A DNA stretch of 64,000 bases from Bacteroidales bacterium (GTDB taxonomy: Bacteria; Bacteroidota; Bacteroidia; Bacteroidales; WCHB1-69). The stretch spans positions 1 to 64,000 of the forward strand of contig JAFZIP010000003.1 of assembly GCA_017554325.1 (NCBI GenBank). The letters run 5' to 3'. Below the pieces are notes generated by a model. It saw nothing but the letters and a program-made list of their open reading frames with translations, was not told where the DNA came from and searched no databases. A program made the position numbers and the translations under genes. Position 1 is the stretch's first letter; every line of letters begins with the position of its first letter. Positions 1 through 9,276 of this stretch are shown in pieces.

Positions 1-22
1 ACTTTGAACTTTGAACTTTGAA
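1..22. repeat. Heptamer tandem repeat
   Basis: Three copies of ACTTTGA at the window edge, probably continuing to the left. Similar AT-rich 7-base repeats recur in other gaps of this window (about 21071, 37010, 51120). Confidence 0.7.
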
Positions 23-60
23 ATACGTGTGCAAAGGTAGTATTTTTATGGTATTTTGTG

Positions 61-69
61 TAATTTTGC
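61..69 (+). promoter_or_regulatory. -7 box of the GH29-GH3 gene
   Basis: TAATTTTGC, a match to the Bacteroidetes -7 consensus TAnnTTTG, lies 20 bases before the ATG at 89. Confidence 0.55.
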
Positions 70-88
70 ATTTCCATAATTGAATGAT

Positions 89-3000
89 ATGAAAAAACTA
101 TACTGTCTTTTGCTGCTTGTTGCGGTTTCCTTTTCTGCTTTTGCGCAGGATGCGGAGGCTGCCAATCCCGATTTGGACCTTTCCGCCGCTTACATTCCGC
201 CTCACGAGGCCGATGTGCGTGCGCATCTTGACCAGTGGCAGGATTTAAAGTTCGGCATGATTATCCATTGGGGTCTCTATGCCGTGCCCGGCATCGTGGA
301 GTCATGGTCGATATGCTCCGAGGATGAGGACTGGATTCCGCGCGACAGCACCATGGACTACAGCGCCTACAAACAATGGTACTGGAATCTGAACAAGGAG
401 TTCAATCCCAGACAGTTCAATCCGGATCAGTGGGCCGCTTGCGCTAAAAACGCCGGCATGAAATATGTGGTTTTTACCACCAAGCATCACGACGGCTTTG
501 CCATGTTCGACACCAAGTACAGTGATTATTCCATTGCAAAAGGCCCCTTTGCTGACCATCCCAAGGCCGATGTGACCAAGTATGTGTTCGAGGCGTTTAG
601 GAAGCAGAATATGATGATTGGCGCCTATTTTTCCAAGCCCGACTGGCACTCGCAAGATTATTGGTGGAGCCGTTATGCCACGCCCGACCGCCATGTGAAC
701 TACACCATTGCCAACCATCCGCAGCGTTGGAATGATTTCAAGCAATTTGTTTATAATCAGATAAATGAGATTACCTCAAATTATGGTAAGATAGACATCC
801 TTTGGCTGGATGGCGGTTGGGTGCGTGCTCCGAAGGAAGACATTGGCATGGATAACATCGCCAAGATGGCCCGCCAAAACCAGCCCGGTCTCATCATCGT
901 GGACCGCACCGTGACCGGCGAATACGAGAACTACCGCACGCCCGAGAAGATGATCCCCGAGACTCAATTGCCGTACCCGTGGGAGACCTGCATGCCGCTG
1001 AGCAAGGACTGGGGATTTGTGCCCGATGCTATATTCAAAACGCCGGAGACGATTATCCGCACGCTGGTTGAGGTGGTGGCCAAGGGCGGCAGTCTGTTGC
1101 TGGGCGTGGGACCTACCCCCGAAGGCATCATCGAACCTGAGGTGGCCAAGATTTTGGCCGAGATTGGCAACTGGCTGAAAGCCAACGGCGAGGCCATCTA
1201 CAACACGCGCAACACGTCCATGTATCACGATGGCAATGTCTGGTTCACGGCTTCGAAGGACAAGCTGACCACCTACGCCATTGTGTGCCCCGAAGGCTCG
1301 GTGCCGGCCACCGTGTCCTGGCACGGCAACCTGCCCGCCAAGGGCTCGAAAATGGTGTTGCTGGCCGACCATTCCGCAGTCAAGTACAAACTCTCCGGCG
1401 ACTCGGTCATCATTACCGTGCCCAAATCGGTTCGGGCAAAAAGCAAACCCTTTGCCGTAGCGTTCCAGACGGCTTCCAATTTTTCCTACAACGATTTGAA
1501 CCGAAACGGAAAATGCGATCCCTATGAGAATCCGAATCTTACTGTTAATGAGAGAGTGGAAGACCTGCTCTCCCAGATGACCTTGGAAGAAAAAGTGGGT
1601 CAGTTGGCCATGACGATGGGATGGGAGTATTATGAAAAGGCTGGCAATCAATATGTTTTGACGGAGAAATTCAAGAAGGAACTCCGCGAAAAACACTTGG
1701 GCAGTACCTGGGCGCTGATGCGCGCCGACCCTTGGACGCAAAAGACCCTGCAAAACGGTCTCACCCCAGAGGTTGCCTATCATCTGACCAACGAGATGCA
1801 ACTATGGAACCGCCAAAATACCCGCTTGGGCATCCCCTTGTTATTCGCAGAAGAAGCCCCGCACGGGCACATGGCCATCGGCACTACGGTGCTGCCTACT
1901 GCCCTTGGCCGTGCCTCCACCTTTAACAAAAAACTGGAGAACAATTTGGGATGGTCTGTGGCAAACGAACTTTATGCACAGGGCGCCCACATTGCTTTCG
2001 GGCCAGTGCTCGACATCGTGCGCGACCCCCGCTGGTCGCGGGTGGAGGAGACCTACGGCGAAGATCCTGTCCTTACGGCAAAAATGGGATGCGAGTATGC
2101 AAATGGACTACAATCGTATAACCCTCAACAGCGATATTTGCCAGGCGTTATCTCCACGCTGAAGCACTTCACCGCCCACGGCATCTCCGAAGGCGGCCAC
2201 AATGGTAATACGGCTCAGACTGGCAAACGCGAACTGCTCTCTGCACTCTCGTACCCCTTTATGATGGCCCTTCGGCAGTATGGCATCCAGTCGGTGATGG
2301 CCGCCTACAACGATGTGGACGGCATCCCATGCACGGGCAACCCCTGGCTGCTCCGCGATGTGCTGCGCCACGACTGGGGGTTTGATGGATTGGTGATCTC
2401 TGACCTCTACGCCATCAACGGGCTGGTGAGTGCCCGTATGGCCGCTGACTATTCCGAAGCTGCGGCACTGGCTGTGAAAGCTGGCGTGGATATCGACCTC
2501 GGCGCCTCATGCTATGGCGAGCCGCTGGTGCAAGCGGTAAAGAATGGTTGGGTGACGGAAAGCCAAATCGATGAATTGGTGAAACACGTGTTGATGCAAA
2601 AATACCAACTCGGCCTGTTTGATGCCACATTTGACAAACCCTATGTGCCTTTCGACAAGACATTGCACGACAGTCAGAATCTGAAGATGGCGCAAGAATC
2701 CATTATCTTGCTGAAGAATGATAATGAGACACTTCCGCTTTCCAAGGAAGTGAAAAAGGTGGTCGTTGTCGGGCCCAATGCCGACAATGTCTATAATATG
2801 CTGGGCGATTATACCGCCCCGCAGGCAGAGGGTTCTGTGATTACAGTGTTGCAAGGCATTCGCGAGAAGCTGCCCAACGCGCAAGTAGAGTATGTGCAGG
2901 GGTGCCATATCCGTGACACCTCGCTGAACGAAATCGCCCGGGCGGTGCGTGCCGCCGAAGGGGCCGATGTGGTGGTGGCGGTGCTTGGCGGCTCCAGCGC

Positions 3001-3787
3001 GCGCGACTTCCGCACCAACTACGAGCAGACGGGCGCCGCCAATGTGACCGGTCCCGCCGTCAGCGATATGGACGCTGGCGAGGGCTTCGACCGCGCCACG
3101 CTGAAGATGCTGGGCCGGCAGGAGGAACTGTTGCAGGCGCTCTACGCCACGGGCAAGCCCGTGGTACTGGTGATGATCCAGGGCCGCCCGTTGGACCTCT
3201 CGTGGGCGGATGCGCACGTGCCCGCCATCCTCAATGCGTGGTACCCGGGCGCGCAGGGCGGCAGGGCCGTGGCCGACATCCTCTTCGGCGACGTGAACCC
3301 TTCCGGCAAACTGCCCATCTCGTACCCGCGCTCCGTGGGCCAGCTACCCGTCTATTACAACACTACGGAGGTGCGCCGCGACTACACCGACGCACCTGCC
3401 AGCCCGCTCTATCCCTTTGGTTACGGATTGAGCTACACCACCTTTGAATACTCTAACTTGCAATCCGTCTGGAAAAACGACACCACCCTGGAGCTCTCCT
3501 TCCAGCTGACCAACACGGGTCAATACGACGGTGCCGAGGCCGTGCAGCTCTATATGCGCCACAACCAGGCCTCTGTCAAAACGCCGGAGCGCCAGCTGAA
3601 AGCCTTCGACAAGGTGTTCCTGAAGAAAGGAGAAACGAAAACTGTGACGATGACGCTCTCCAAGTCGGACTTCGCCATCTTGAACTCCGATTTGCGCTGG
3701 GTGGTGGAGCCGGGCACGGCCACGCTGATGGTCGGGAGCTCGAGCCAGGACATCAGGCTGCAAGGGGAGGTGAGAGTTGAGAGATGA
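89..3787 (+). CDS. Fused GH29 alpha-L-fucosidase / GH3 beta-glycosidase, secreted
   Basis: One 1232-residue polypeptide carrying two glycosidases. Residues 1-20 are a signal peptide. Residues about 35-460 are a GH29 alpha-L-fucosidase (FGMIIHWGLYAVPG, FTTKHHDGFAMFD) with likely nucleophile Asp241 in ILWLDGGW. After a short acidic linker (DLNRNGKCDPYEN) residues about 480-1232 are a GH3 enzyme: VEDLLSQMTLEEKVGQ at the barrel start, likely nucleophile Asp772 in LVISDLYAI, the second domain from ESIILLKND, and a fibronectin-III-like C-terminal domain. ATG 89 is preferred to the TTG at 80 because the signal peptide starts there. Exported to the periplasm or surface, it would release fucose and a second sugar from the same glycan. 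The GH3 sugar specificity cannot be read from the sequence. Confidence 0.92.
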   Translation: MKKLYCLLLLVAVSFSAFAQDAEAANPDLDLSAAYIPPHEADVRAHLDQWQDLKFGMIIHWGLYAVPGIVESWSICSEDEDWIPRDSTMDYSAYKQWYWNLNKEFNPRQFNPDQWAACAKNAGMKYVVFTTKHHDGFAMFDTKYSDYSIAKGPFADHPKADVTKYVFEAFRKQNMMIGAYFSKPDWHSQDYWWSRYATPDRHVNYTIANHPQRWNDFKQFVYNQINEITSNYGKIDILWLDGGWVRAPKEDIGMDNIAKMARQNQPGLIIVDRTVTGEYENYRTPEKMIPETQLPYPWETCMPLSKDWGFVPDAIFKTPETIIRTLVEVVAKGGSLLLGVGPTPEGIIEPEVAKILAEIGNWLKANGEAIYNTRNTSMYHDGNVWFTASKDKLTTYAIVCPEGSVPATVSWHGNLPAKGSKMVLLADHSAVKYKLSGDSVIITVPKSVRAKSKPFAVAFQTASNFSYNDLNRNGKCDPYENPNLTVNERVEDLLSQMTLEEKVGQLAMTMGWEYYEKAGNQYVLTEKFKKELREKHLGSTWALMRADPWTQKTLQNGLTPEVAYHLTNEMQLWNRQNTRLGIPLLFAEEAPHGHMAIGTTVLPTALGRASTFNKKLENNLGWSVANELYAQGAHIAFGPVLDIVRDPRWSRVEETYGEDPVLTAKMGCEYANGLQSYNPQQRYLPGVISTLKHFTAHGISEGGHNGNTAQTGKRELLSALSYPFMMALRQYGIQSVMAAYNDVDGIPCTGNPWLLRDVLRHDWGFDGLVISDLYAINGLVSARMAADYSEAAALAVKAGVDIDLGASCYGEPLVQAVKNGWVTESQIDELVKHVLMQKYQLGLFDATFDKPYVPFDKTLHDSQNLKMAQESIILLKNDNETLPLSKEVKKVVVVGPNADNVYNMLGDYTAPQAEGSVITVLQGIREKLPNAQVEYVQGCHIRDTSLNEIARAVRAAEGADVVVAVLGGSSARDFRTNYEQTGAANVTGPAVSDMDAGEGFDRATLKMLGRQEELLQALYATGKPVVLVMIQGRPLDLSWADAHVPAILNAWYPGAQGGRAVADILFGDVNPSGKLPISYPRSVGQLPVYYNTTEVRRDYTDAPASPLYPFGYGLSYTTFEYSNLQSVWKNDTTLELSFQLTNTGQYDGAEAVQLYMRHNQASVKTPERQLKAFDKVFLKKGETKTVTMTLSKSDFAILNSDLRWVVEPGTATLMVGSSSQDIRLQGEVRVER

Positions 3788-3826
3788 TAGATTAGAGATT
3801 AGAGGAGGACATTTTTCCCAGCATCG

Positions 3827-4141
3827 TTACATAAATTCATACTGCAAAATCGCCACATTCAGAGCACTTTCCAGTTTGCATATTGTTTCAAGGGACAGGT
3901 TTTCCTCTCCTTTGAGAAGGCGTGAAACATATTGAGGCGAACACCCCATACGATCTGCAACATCCTGTCTGGAAAGATTTTGCTGCTTCATTGCCAACGC
4001 AACTTTAATGGCAATCCGACGGGAATATCGCAACCATCCTTTCGATTTGGCATACTGCAGACGCTCTTCCTCCACACGCCAAGTGGAATCCTCCTGCGAT
4101 TGGTAGCGGCTTAATCTTTCTATCGCTTCTTCTCGGATCAT
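3827..4141 (-). CDS. XRE-family helix-turn-helix regulator, antitoxin-like
   Basis: A 104-residue DNA-binding protein. Residues about 45-100 form an XRE/Cro-type HTH (SRQDVADRMGCSPQYVSRLL followed by GEENLSLETICKLE), and the C-terminus ends NVAILQYEFM. The N-terminal 40 residues are charged and probably helical. The size and HTH position resemble HigA-type antitoxins, but no complete toxin is adjacent. The start ATG overlaps the stop of a 25-codon ORF (ATGA), so the two are probably translated together. The last 16 codons are almost exactly repeated as a fragment near 10364-10418, showing that this gene family has been copied here. Confidence 0.8.
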   Translation of the reverse strand: MIREEAIERLSRYQSQEDSTWRVEEERLQYAKSKGWLRYSRRIAIKVALAMKQQNLSRQDVADRMGCSPQYVSRLLKGEENLSLETICKLESALNVAILQYEFM

Positions 4142-4215
4142 AAGGCAACCTCCTTTTCATGATTGTAATGGACAGCCCATAAACGTCCATCCTCGATTGT
4201 CTTGTCAAATGTCAT
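4138..4215 (-). CDS. 25-residue upstream peptide or toxin remnant
   Basis: A small ORF (MTFDKTIEDGRLWAVHYNHE...) whose TGA stop overlaps the ATG of the HTH gene by ATGA. The overlap and the natural-looking residue composition argue that it is translated. It may be the N-terminal stub of a former toxin gene, reduced to a leader, or a genuine small protein. No function is recognised. Confidence 0.45.
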   Translation of the reverse strand: MTFDKTIEDGRLWAVHYNHEKEVAL

Positions 4216-4317
4216 ATTTTTTAGTTTTCAGAATTTGCAACAAAAGTAATAAAATTTCCAATGCGAAACTTATAGGTTTCACATTTCTGTTGTGAAAAAT
4301 TGAATCGCGTTTTTTTC

Positions 4318-4326
4318 TATTTTTGC
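4318..4326 (+). promoter_or_regulatory. -7 box for the gene at 4354
   Basis: TATTTTTGC, 27 bases before the ATG, with TTG about 17 bases further upstream as a -33 element. Confidence 0.65.
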
Positions 4327-4353
4327 AGTAGATTTCATTAATTGGAAATACAG

Positions 4354-5931
4354 ATGAAAAAACACCTGTCCATACTCCTTGCCCTCTGCGGCCTGCTTCT
4401 AGCAATACAACCCGTGCGTGCGCAGCAGCGGTTTATGGTGATTCAGGATACCGTTTCACTAAATGAGATTCTCTGCCATTCTGGCAACATTTCCGAAATC
4501 CATTTGGCACAGGTTGAAAAATACCGAGATTACTATTTCTGCATTTGCGTTGAGAACCTGTTTTTTGAGCATTATTCGGATATTTGGATGTTGGCTGTCT
4601 CGGTAAATGGCAAGAAGATAAGGGAAGTCGGTTTCCCAGATGGCTTTGACAATGATTATGCTATTTTTGTTTGGAATGACACTTTGTTTCTTAAGCCATA
4701 TTCCGCCAATAATGCGAGTTACTATTTCGATTATGACAATTGGTGCTGGCGCTATGTTTCCGATGTGCCGAACTGTTTTTATGAAGACGAAAATTACTAT
4801 GTGATTCCGCGTTATACGGATTCACCGAACTCAAATTCTCTCCTGTTTGTTGATAAAGCGATCACCTGGTATACTGAGACAAAAAACGGATGGCCGCAGA
4901 TTGAATCGGTCCACAGACCATATCTAAACCGTTTTGGAAGATGCCGGATAATCAAAAACGATAATCTTTATTATTTCATCCATAATGGCAAGGTTGACAC
5001 TCTTCCTGTCAATCGGCCGGGAGAACCTGGCTTTTTTGACAACTTGGGTGATGTGCTTGACGAGGCGAGTGTTTTCACCCCAAAGAGCAAGTGGGCGTTT
5101 GAAAACGATCCGTCCAGACGTTTCCATTGTTATGGCGGATACCGTCCAAGCGTTAGACCAAACACCCTGTTTCACAATGCTTTTTGTGTTAACAGTCAGC
5201 TGTACTATATTGTCAGTCTTTTTGATACCCTTTATATCGCCCAAATGGATAAAGGAATAATTCGGAAGATACAACCACTGTTTCGTGTGAACACTTCATA
5301 TATAAGAAACTCGACCGCTAATAGGGATTTGAATCGGGCACCGAACTGTTGCCATCTTGATATTTCATACGGTTATAACGGTATAGGCGTTGTTGATGTG
5401 GAGGATACAACAGTCTATCTCCGTTATTTTACCTATCAGAGGACTTTGCCTCCAGTGTCGTCCGATACAGCCGTTGCACCGTATCTTGAGTTTCTGTTGA
5501 AGAATCTGCCGGATCTCCCGCTGTCAAAAGTGGACAGTTTTGAGCAACAGACAGGCGGGTTTGGGCACAACCGTTTTTTTCCATTGAACAACTACTATTT
5601 CCCGTGGAAATATCAGATACCGGAAAAATACGGTAAACTGCCTTATTACAGGATATCGGAAGATGGCTGGATGTGTTGTCATGCGTATTGTGTCAATAAA
5701 CCGGATTCCATTGCCAGATCGGTCTTCTTAGAATGGGAACGTTCCGATTATGTGAAACCGGATGGCGAAAAGTACAAGAAACAGGACATGCCTTCCAAAT
5801 GCGCGGAAGTGGCCGGCATTGTCACCAGTCTCACTGGCACACAACCTAAGAAGGAGAAAAACTGCTTGAAATGGACCTATAATGGTTTGACGGTCGAATT
5901 GCATGGTTACGGAAGGATGGTGATTTACTGA
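4354..5931 (+). CDS. Secreted protein of unknown function, 525 aa
   Basis: Not recognised. It begins with a clear signal peptide (MKKHLSILLALCGLLL...VRAQQ), so it is exported. The mature part is rich in aromatic residues (Tyr, Trp, Phe) and Asp/Asn with alternating polar and hydrophobic stretches, suggesting a mostly beta fold, possibly a propeller, and shows no obvious catalytic motif. ATG 4354 is chosen over the in-frame TTG at 4342 because the signal peptide starts there. Its signal peptide closely resembles that of the unrelated secreted protein at 11986. It stands alone, followed by a gap with a small GC-rich hairpin. Confidence 0.75.
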   Translation: MKKHLSILLALCGLLLAIQPVRAQQRFMVIQDTVSLNEILCHSGNISEIHLAQVEKYRDYYFCICVENLFFEHYSDIWMLAVSVNGKKIREVGFPDGFDNDYAIFVWNDTLFLKPYSANNASYYFDYDNWCWRYVSDVPNCFYEDENYYVIPRYTDSPNSNSLLFVDKAITWYTETKNGWPQIESVHRPYLNRFGRCRIIKNDNLYYFIHNGKVDTLPVNRPGEPGFFDNLGDVLDEASVFTPKSKWAFENDPSRRFHCYGGYRPSVRPNTLFHNAFCVNSQLYYIVSLFDTLYIAQMDKGIIRKIQPLFRVNTSYIRNSTANRDLNRAPNCCHLDISYGYNGIGVVDVEDTTVYLRYFTYQRTLPPVSSDTAVAPYLEFLLKNLPDLPLSKVDSFEQQTGGFGHNRFFPLNNYYFPWKYQIPEKYGKLPYYRISEDGWMCCHAYCVNKPDSIARSVFLEWERSDYVKPDGEKYKKQDMPSKCAEVAGIVTSLTGTQPKKEKNCLKWTYNGLTVELHGYGRMVIY

Positions 5932-5989
5932 AAAAGGATGTCGAACAATATTTTTTCATTACCGAACTGATTCCCCATTCTGATTCCAG

Positions 5990-6014
5990 AAGGGGTGCCC
6001 GAAGGGCGGGGTAG
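5990..6014. repeat. GC-rich hairpin related to the one at 36965
   Basis: The gap 5932-6090 contains AGAAGGGGTGCCCGAAGGGC and a following GGGGTAGT. It is the reverse-complement relative of the CCCCGGCCTTCGGCCACCCC stretch near 36966, so it is a dispersed intergenic repeat. It may also end transcription between the convergent genes. Confidence 0.45.
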
Positions 6015-6090
6015 TTAATATGGATTTTATTCCTTGTGTTTCAATAGCCATCAGTAACAGGTCAACTGCTATTTCATAGCACCAAAACTT

Positions 6091-6954
6091 TCAACGGCCA
6101 GTGTTCCATTCGAACATCACGGGCTCCACGGTGTATCCCTTCTTGCGCAGCAGTCCGATCAACCCCTTGTCGCCGGGCAGATGGGCAGTGCCCACGGCGC
6201 AGAACACCCGCTGCTTCTTGGCCAATTTGCGGAAACCTTTGTACATTGTTTTGTTGCGTTTCTCCACTAGCACGCGGCTGAAGTTGTCGGGCAAGACAGT
6301 GTCTTCGAGCATTTGGGTGATGGTTTCCATATCGAAGGCGAGGTAGGCGAGCACCAGACTGTCGAAGCTGGCGGCCACATCGTTCGTATCGTGCAGTGTC
6401 TGGCGCAGAATCTTCAACTGGTCGTCAAGGGAAATGGCGTCTGTGGCCTTGATCTGGTCCATATAGTCTTCGAGTCCGTAGCAGAACATTCCGCGGTTGC
6501 GGGCCTGTTGGAGGAAGAATAGGTCCAGGGCGAGAGGCATCTCCTTGGGGAGGTCGGCCTGTTGCAGGGCACTCGACAGGAAGAAGGGTTTCATGTTGAG
6601 GAGGAACAGTGCTCCGGAGCCTAGTTTGGCTTTGCACAGGCTGTCAAGGATGGCGAAATCCTCCTTGGAGAGCATTTTGGCGAGCGACTGGTCCTTGGGG
6701 AGCATCATCTTTTCGAGCACGGTCGAGTAGTCCACTTGATCGAGCAGCACCTCCACGGCGAGGGCCTCGCAGCTGTTGAAACAGTGCCACACGGTGCTGT
6801 CGAAGGCAAACACGCGGCGGTCCTGGATGTGGATGGTGCCATATAGGTAGGAGGGTGCCTTCAGGTCGCGTCCGCTGACGCGCCACAGAATGGACTGTGC
6901 GAAGGTCGTGCATGCGAAGCATATAATTCCGATGGTTAGAAAATATTTTTTCAT
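6091..6954 (-). CDS. TraB/GumN-family protein (TIKI-like putative hydrolase)
   Basis: A 287-residue exported protein of the TraB/GumN family. After the signal peptide (MKKYFLTIGIICFACTTFAQ) come the family signatures LKAPSYLYGTIHIQD, with the GxxH motif, and near the C-terminus VFCAVGTAHLPGDKGL, a second GTxH-type motif. Related TIKI proteins are metal-dependent proteases; bacterial members are mostly uncharacterised, so a peptidase role is inference. The upstream ATG at 7000-7002 would add an implausible 16-residue extension, so 6954 is preferred. It follows the blaI/blaR1 debris on the same strand. Confidence 0.85.
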   Translation of the reverse strand: MKKYFLTIGIICFACTTFAQSILWRVSGRDLKAPSYLYGTIHIQDRRVFAFDSTVWHCFNSCEALAVEVLLDQVDYSTVLEKMMLPKDQSLAKMLSKEDFAILDSLCKAKLGSGALFLLNMKPFFLSSALQQADLPKEMPLALDLFFLQQARNRGMFCYGLEDYMDQIKATDAISLDDQLKILRQTLHDTNDVAASFDSLVLAYLAFDMETITQMLEDTVLPDNFSRVLVEKRNKTMYKGFRKLAKKQRVFCAVGTAHLPGDKGLIGLLRKKGYTVEPVMFEWNTGR

Positions 6955-7041
6955 AAGCATGTTTTTTAAATATAGATGATGGCAAATATACAAATATTTC
7001 AATATCCATCGATTAAACAGTCAACTTCTATATCATTAACC

Positions 7042-7505
7042 TTACATTAGGACTGCTTGCTGATATTCAGCCAGCTTCTGTTGATGCAGCAGCGTGTCGC
7101 CGGCAAAATAGGCCCGGCGGTAAGGAAGATTGAAATCGTAAGCCTCCATACTGCGATGGTAGAACGCCGAATCATAAAGGGCAACCGCCTCCGCATAACG
7201 GCCGAGTACAGCGAGCATGTCGGCATAGTTGCGCGCATCCCTGTAAGCCCATACGAAGGGATTGAACCAGCAAGCCACGCCCACGAGCTCAACGAGTAGA
7301 AGGTCTAATGTGTGCCACTGTTTGGCGTGCGCCGTCTCGTGACGTAGCACTAAGTCCAGCTCATCAGTTTCAAATGCGGTAAAATCTACCACAACGTAAT
7401 GGAAAAAGGAGAACGGTGCCTTTTGTCTGTCAAAGTTCGCGGATAGTAGCGGTTCGCCTTGCCGAACGTCTCGTGCCCGACATAGCCCTTGCGTTCCAGC
7501 GATTT
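7042..7505 (-). pseudogene. Debris of a blaI-blaR1 (M56 peptidase) locus joined to a TPR-like tail
   Basis: Three fragments lie end to end on the minus strand. About 7505-7440 encodes VVKSLERKGYVGHETFGKAN, which matches the C-terminal half of BlaI/MecI repressor HTH domains. In another frame follows QKAPFSFFHYVVVDF, then RHETAHAKQWHTL, the HExxH zinc site of M56/BlaR1 peptidases, up to WFNPFVW. The reading frame then runs into an unrelated TPR-like stretch (LGRYAEAVALYDSAF...) and stops at 7042. An intact BlaR1 would have membrane helices before this point and a sensor domain after it. Deletions have fused the leftovers, so it is most likely non-functional. Confidence 0.65.
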
Positions 7506-7527
7506 CACCACAAAGAAACGAATCTTG

Positions 7528-9276
7528 TTAAAATTCGTACCCCACGCCCAAATTGACAATTCCCTTGATGCCAAATCCAGCCTCGAAGCTGCCGAACCAG
7601 TGTTTAGCGCCGGCCTTCAATCCGAAGGCGGTCAGCTGGAATGCGGAGAAGACGGTAGTGTGGTTTTTCTGTGGGGAAAATGAGCTCTCGGGAACAAGAT
7701 CAAACCAAATATCCTCGTACACAGTCCCTCTATAGTAATTTCCGCGATTGATAAGCAATCCCATAGCCAGACCGGAATAAAGGGTCAAATGCGGACGGTT
7801 CAGATAAGAGAAGCGCACCTCTGGCATAATGATAAACTGGTGCTCTTTTTCCTGCCAGGAATAAACGGGAACATTGGGAAGGTCAACCGCTGGAACAGAA
7901 CCTTCTGTATATTCTACAGTACCTTTGTAATAACTACAGGCGGTCGTAAATCCTAACCAAAACCATTTGGAAGCACGGAAGTGGTAGTCAAAGGACACCA
8001 CAGGTGTGAAATGTCGATTTTCCTTTATAATGTCCATCCAAAGGTTGCCAACATGCAAAAAATCCACTTGCACTTTTTTCAACAACAGAATGCCAAATGG
8101 GTCACTCATGCTCAACCGAAACTCATGGCGATACAACGACTTGTTTGTAGCCCAATGTGGCTGCGCCTGTTTGATGACCCGCTGCTTGCTGAAACTATGC
8201 AAATAGGCGATTTGAAAGTAGAGGTAGTGGTTTCGTTTGGAAACATATTGTTCTCCTGTATTGTTTGTATGGAATAGAATATGCCCATTTGCAAAATCTG
8301 TCGTGGCGATATCCAACCCCAACAAAAAGCGGAGGTAATTCTTATTGGGTAATTGGTAATACACCCCCACATCTGCCATTAGATCTGCATAAATCACTTG
8401 TCTATCATATCCATAATCAAGATAACTTATTGGACTTCCGTACGTATTAAACACACCATATGCTGATTGATTTTTATTATAACCATATAAAAAAGTCTCA
8501 AAAGGCATTCGTACTTGAACACCTGCATTTGCGGTTATCCATAATTTGTTGGCAACCGGGTAGTGAAACTCAAATTTCAATGGCATTGAGAGACCCAAAT
8601 ATCTGCCGGGAAATCCAGATCTGTCTAATCCGATACTACCTATATCCAAGGCAGCCGACACGCCGAAATAATCCGCAAAGTGATAGGAGCATTCCAAACC
8701 GAATCGACCCCCATAGCGAACAGAAGAGTAAGATCTCTCCCCGGTAGAGGTGGATGTCATCTCTGTTGGATGCACGAAATCCGCCTCCAGCGTATAACCG
8801 AAATGGAAACCGTTGAAAGGGCTGTCGTGCAAAACCGACTGGGTCTTTGTTTGAGGTGCACCCGCAGGCTGCGGAGCTTCTGTCTGTGCGGGCGCGAGAG
8901 AGTTCAACCCCAAAAGCAAGAGTCCTGCCAATCCGTATTTTTTGATGCTGTCCATAGTGGAAACGTTTTGCTGTTCATACTGGATGACGCGATTTTCCAA
9001 AAAGGTTACAGTCTGGGCCCACAATTTTTGCAACGAATCGGGCGGAGTTAACGCATCGGCACCGTTCAGCTCGAAAAAAAGCTGCTTGAATTCCTCGCTG
9101 TGAATGTAATCGGCAATGATGATGGTGTCCTGCACGCGCAACGTGTCGCGCACATAAACCGTGTCGTGCACCACATGCCGCTTCACCACATACATGGTGT
9201 CTATGTTCTGTGCGGATAGGCTTCCTATAGCACTGAATACAAATACAATAAATGTTACGATGATATGTTTTTTCAT
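7528..9276 (-). CDS. Outer-membrane beta-barrel protein with DT-repeat N-terminus, partner of sigma factor
   Basis: A 582-residue exported protein. A signal peptide is followed by a periplasmic region with repeated Val-x-Asp-Thr units (VVHDTVYVRDTLRVQDTIII), a helical segment, a hydrophobic stretch near residue 115-130 (LAGLLLLGLNSLAPA), and about 430 residues of alternating strands ending in a C-terminal aromatic (GVGYEF). The strand region appears to hold two successive barrel-type domains; the second (VRFSYLNRPHLTLYSG ... LTAFGLKAG) resembles the single-domain barrel protein at 28922. Its ATG overlaps the stop of the sigma-factor gene by 4 bases, and both proteins carry the same DT-repeat motif, so they are likely one regulatory unit. 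Confidence 0.8.
   Translation of the reverse strand: MKKHIIVTFIVFVFSAIGSLSAQNIDTMYVVKRHVVHDTVYVRDTLRVQDTIIIADYIHSEEFKQLFFELNGADALTPPDSLQKLWAQTVTFLENRVIQYEQQNVSTMDSIKKYGLAGLLLLGLNSLAPAQTEAPQPAGAPQTKTQSVLHDSPFNGFHFGYTLEADFVHPTEMTSTSTGERSYSSVRYGGRFGLECSYHFADYFGVSAALDIGSIGLDRSGFPGRYLGLSMPLKFEFHYPVANKLWITANAGVQVRMPFETFLYGYNKNQSAYGVFNTYGSPISYLDYGYDRQVIYADLMADVGVYYQLPNKNYLRFLLGLDIATTDFANGHILFHTNNTGEQYVSKRNHYLYFQIAYLHSFSKQRVIKQAQPHWATNKSLYRHEFRLSMSDPFGILLLKKVQVDFLHVGNLWMDIIKENRHFTPVVSFDYHFRASKWFWLGFTTACSYYKGTVEYTEGSVPAVDLPNVPVYSWQEKEHQFIIMPEVRFSYLNRPHLTLYSGLAMGLLINRGNYYRGTVYEDIWFDLVPESSFSPQKNHTTVFSAFQLTAFGLKAGAKHWFGSFEAGFGIKGIVNLGVGYEF

Noticed and set aside
776..1801. A 341-codon open frame on the minus strand
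   Set aside because: It lies entirely opposite the GH29-GH3 gene, has no signal or recognisable motif, and reflects the GC-rich third positions of the real gene.
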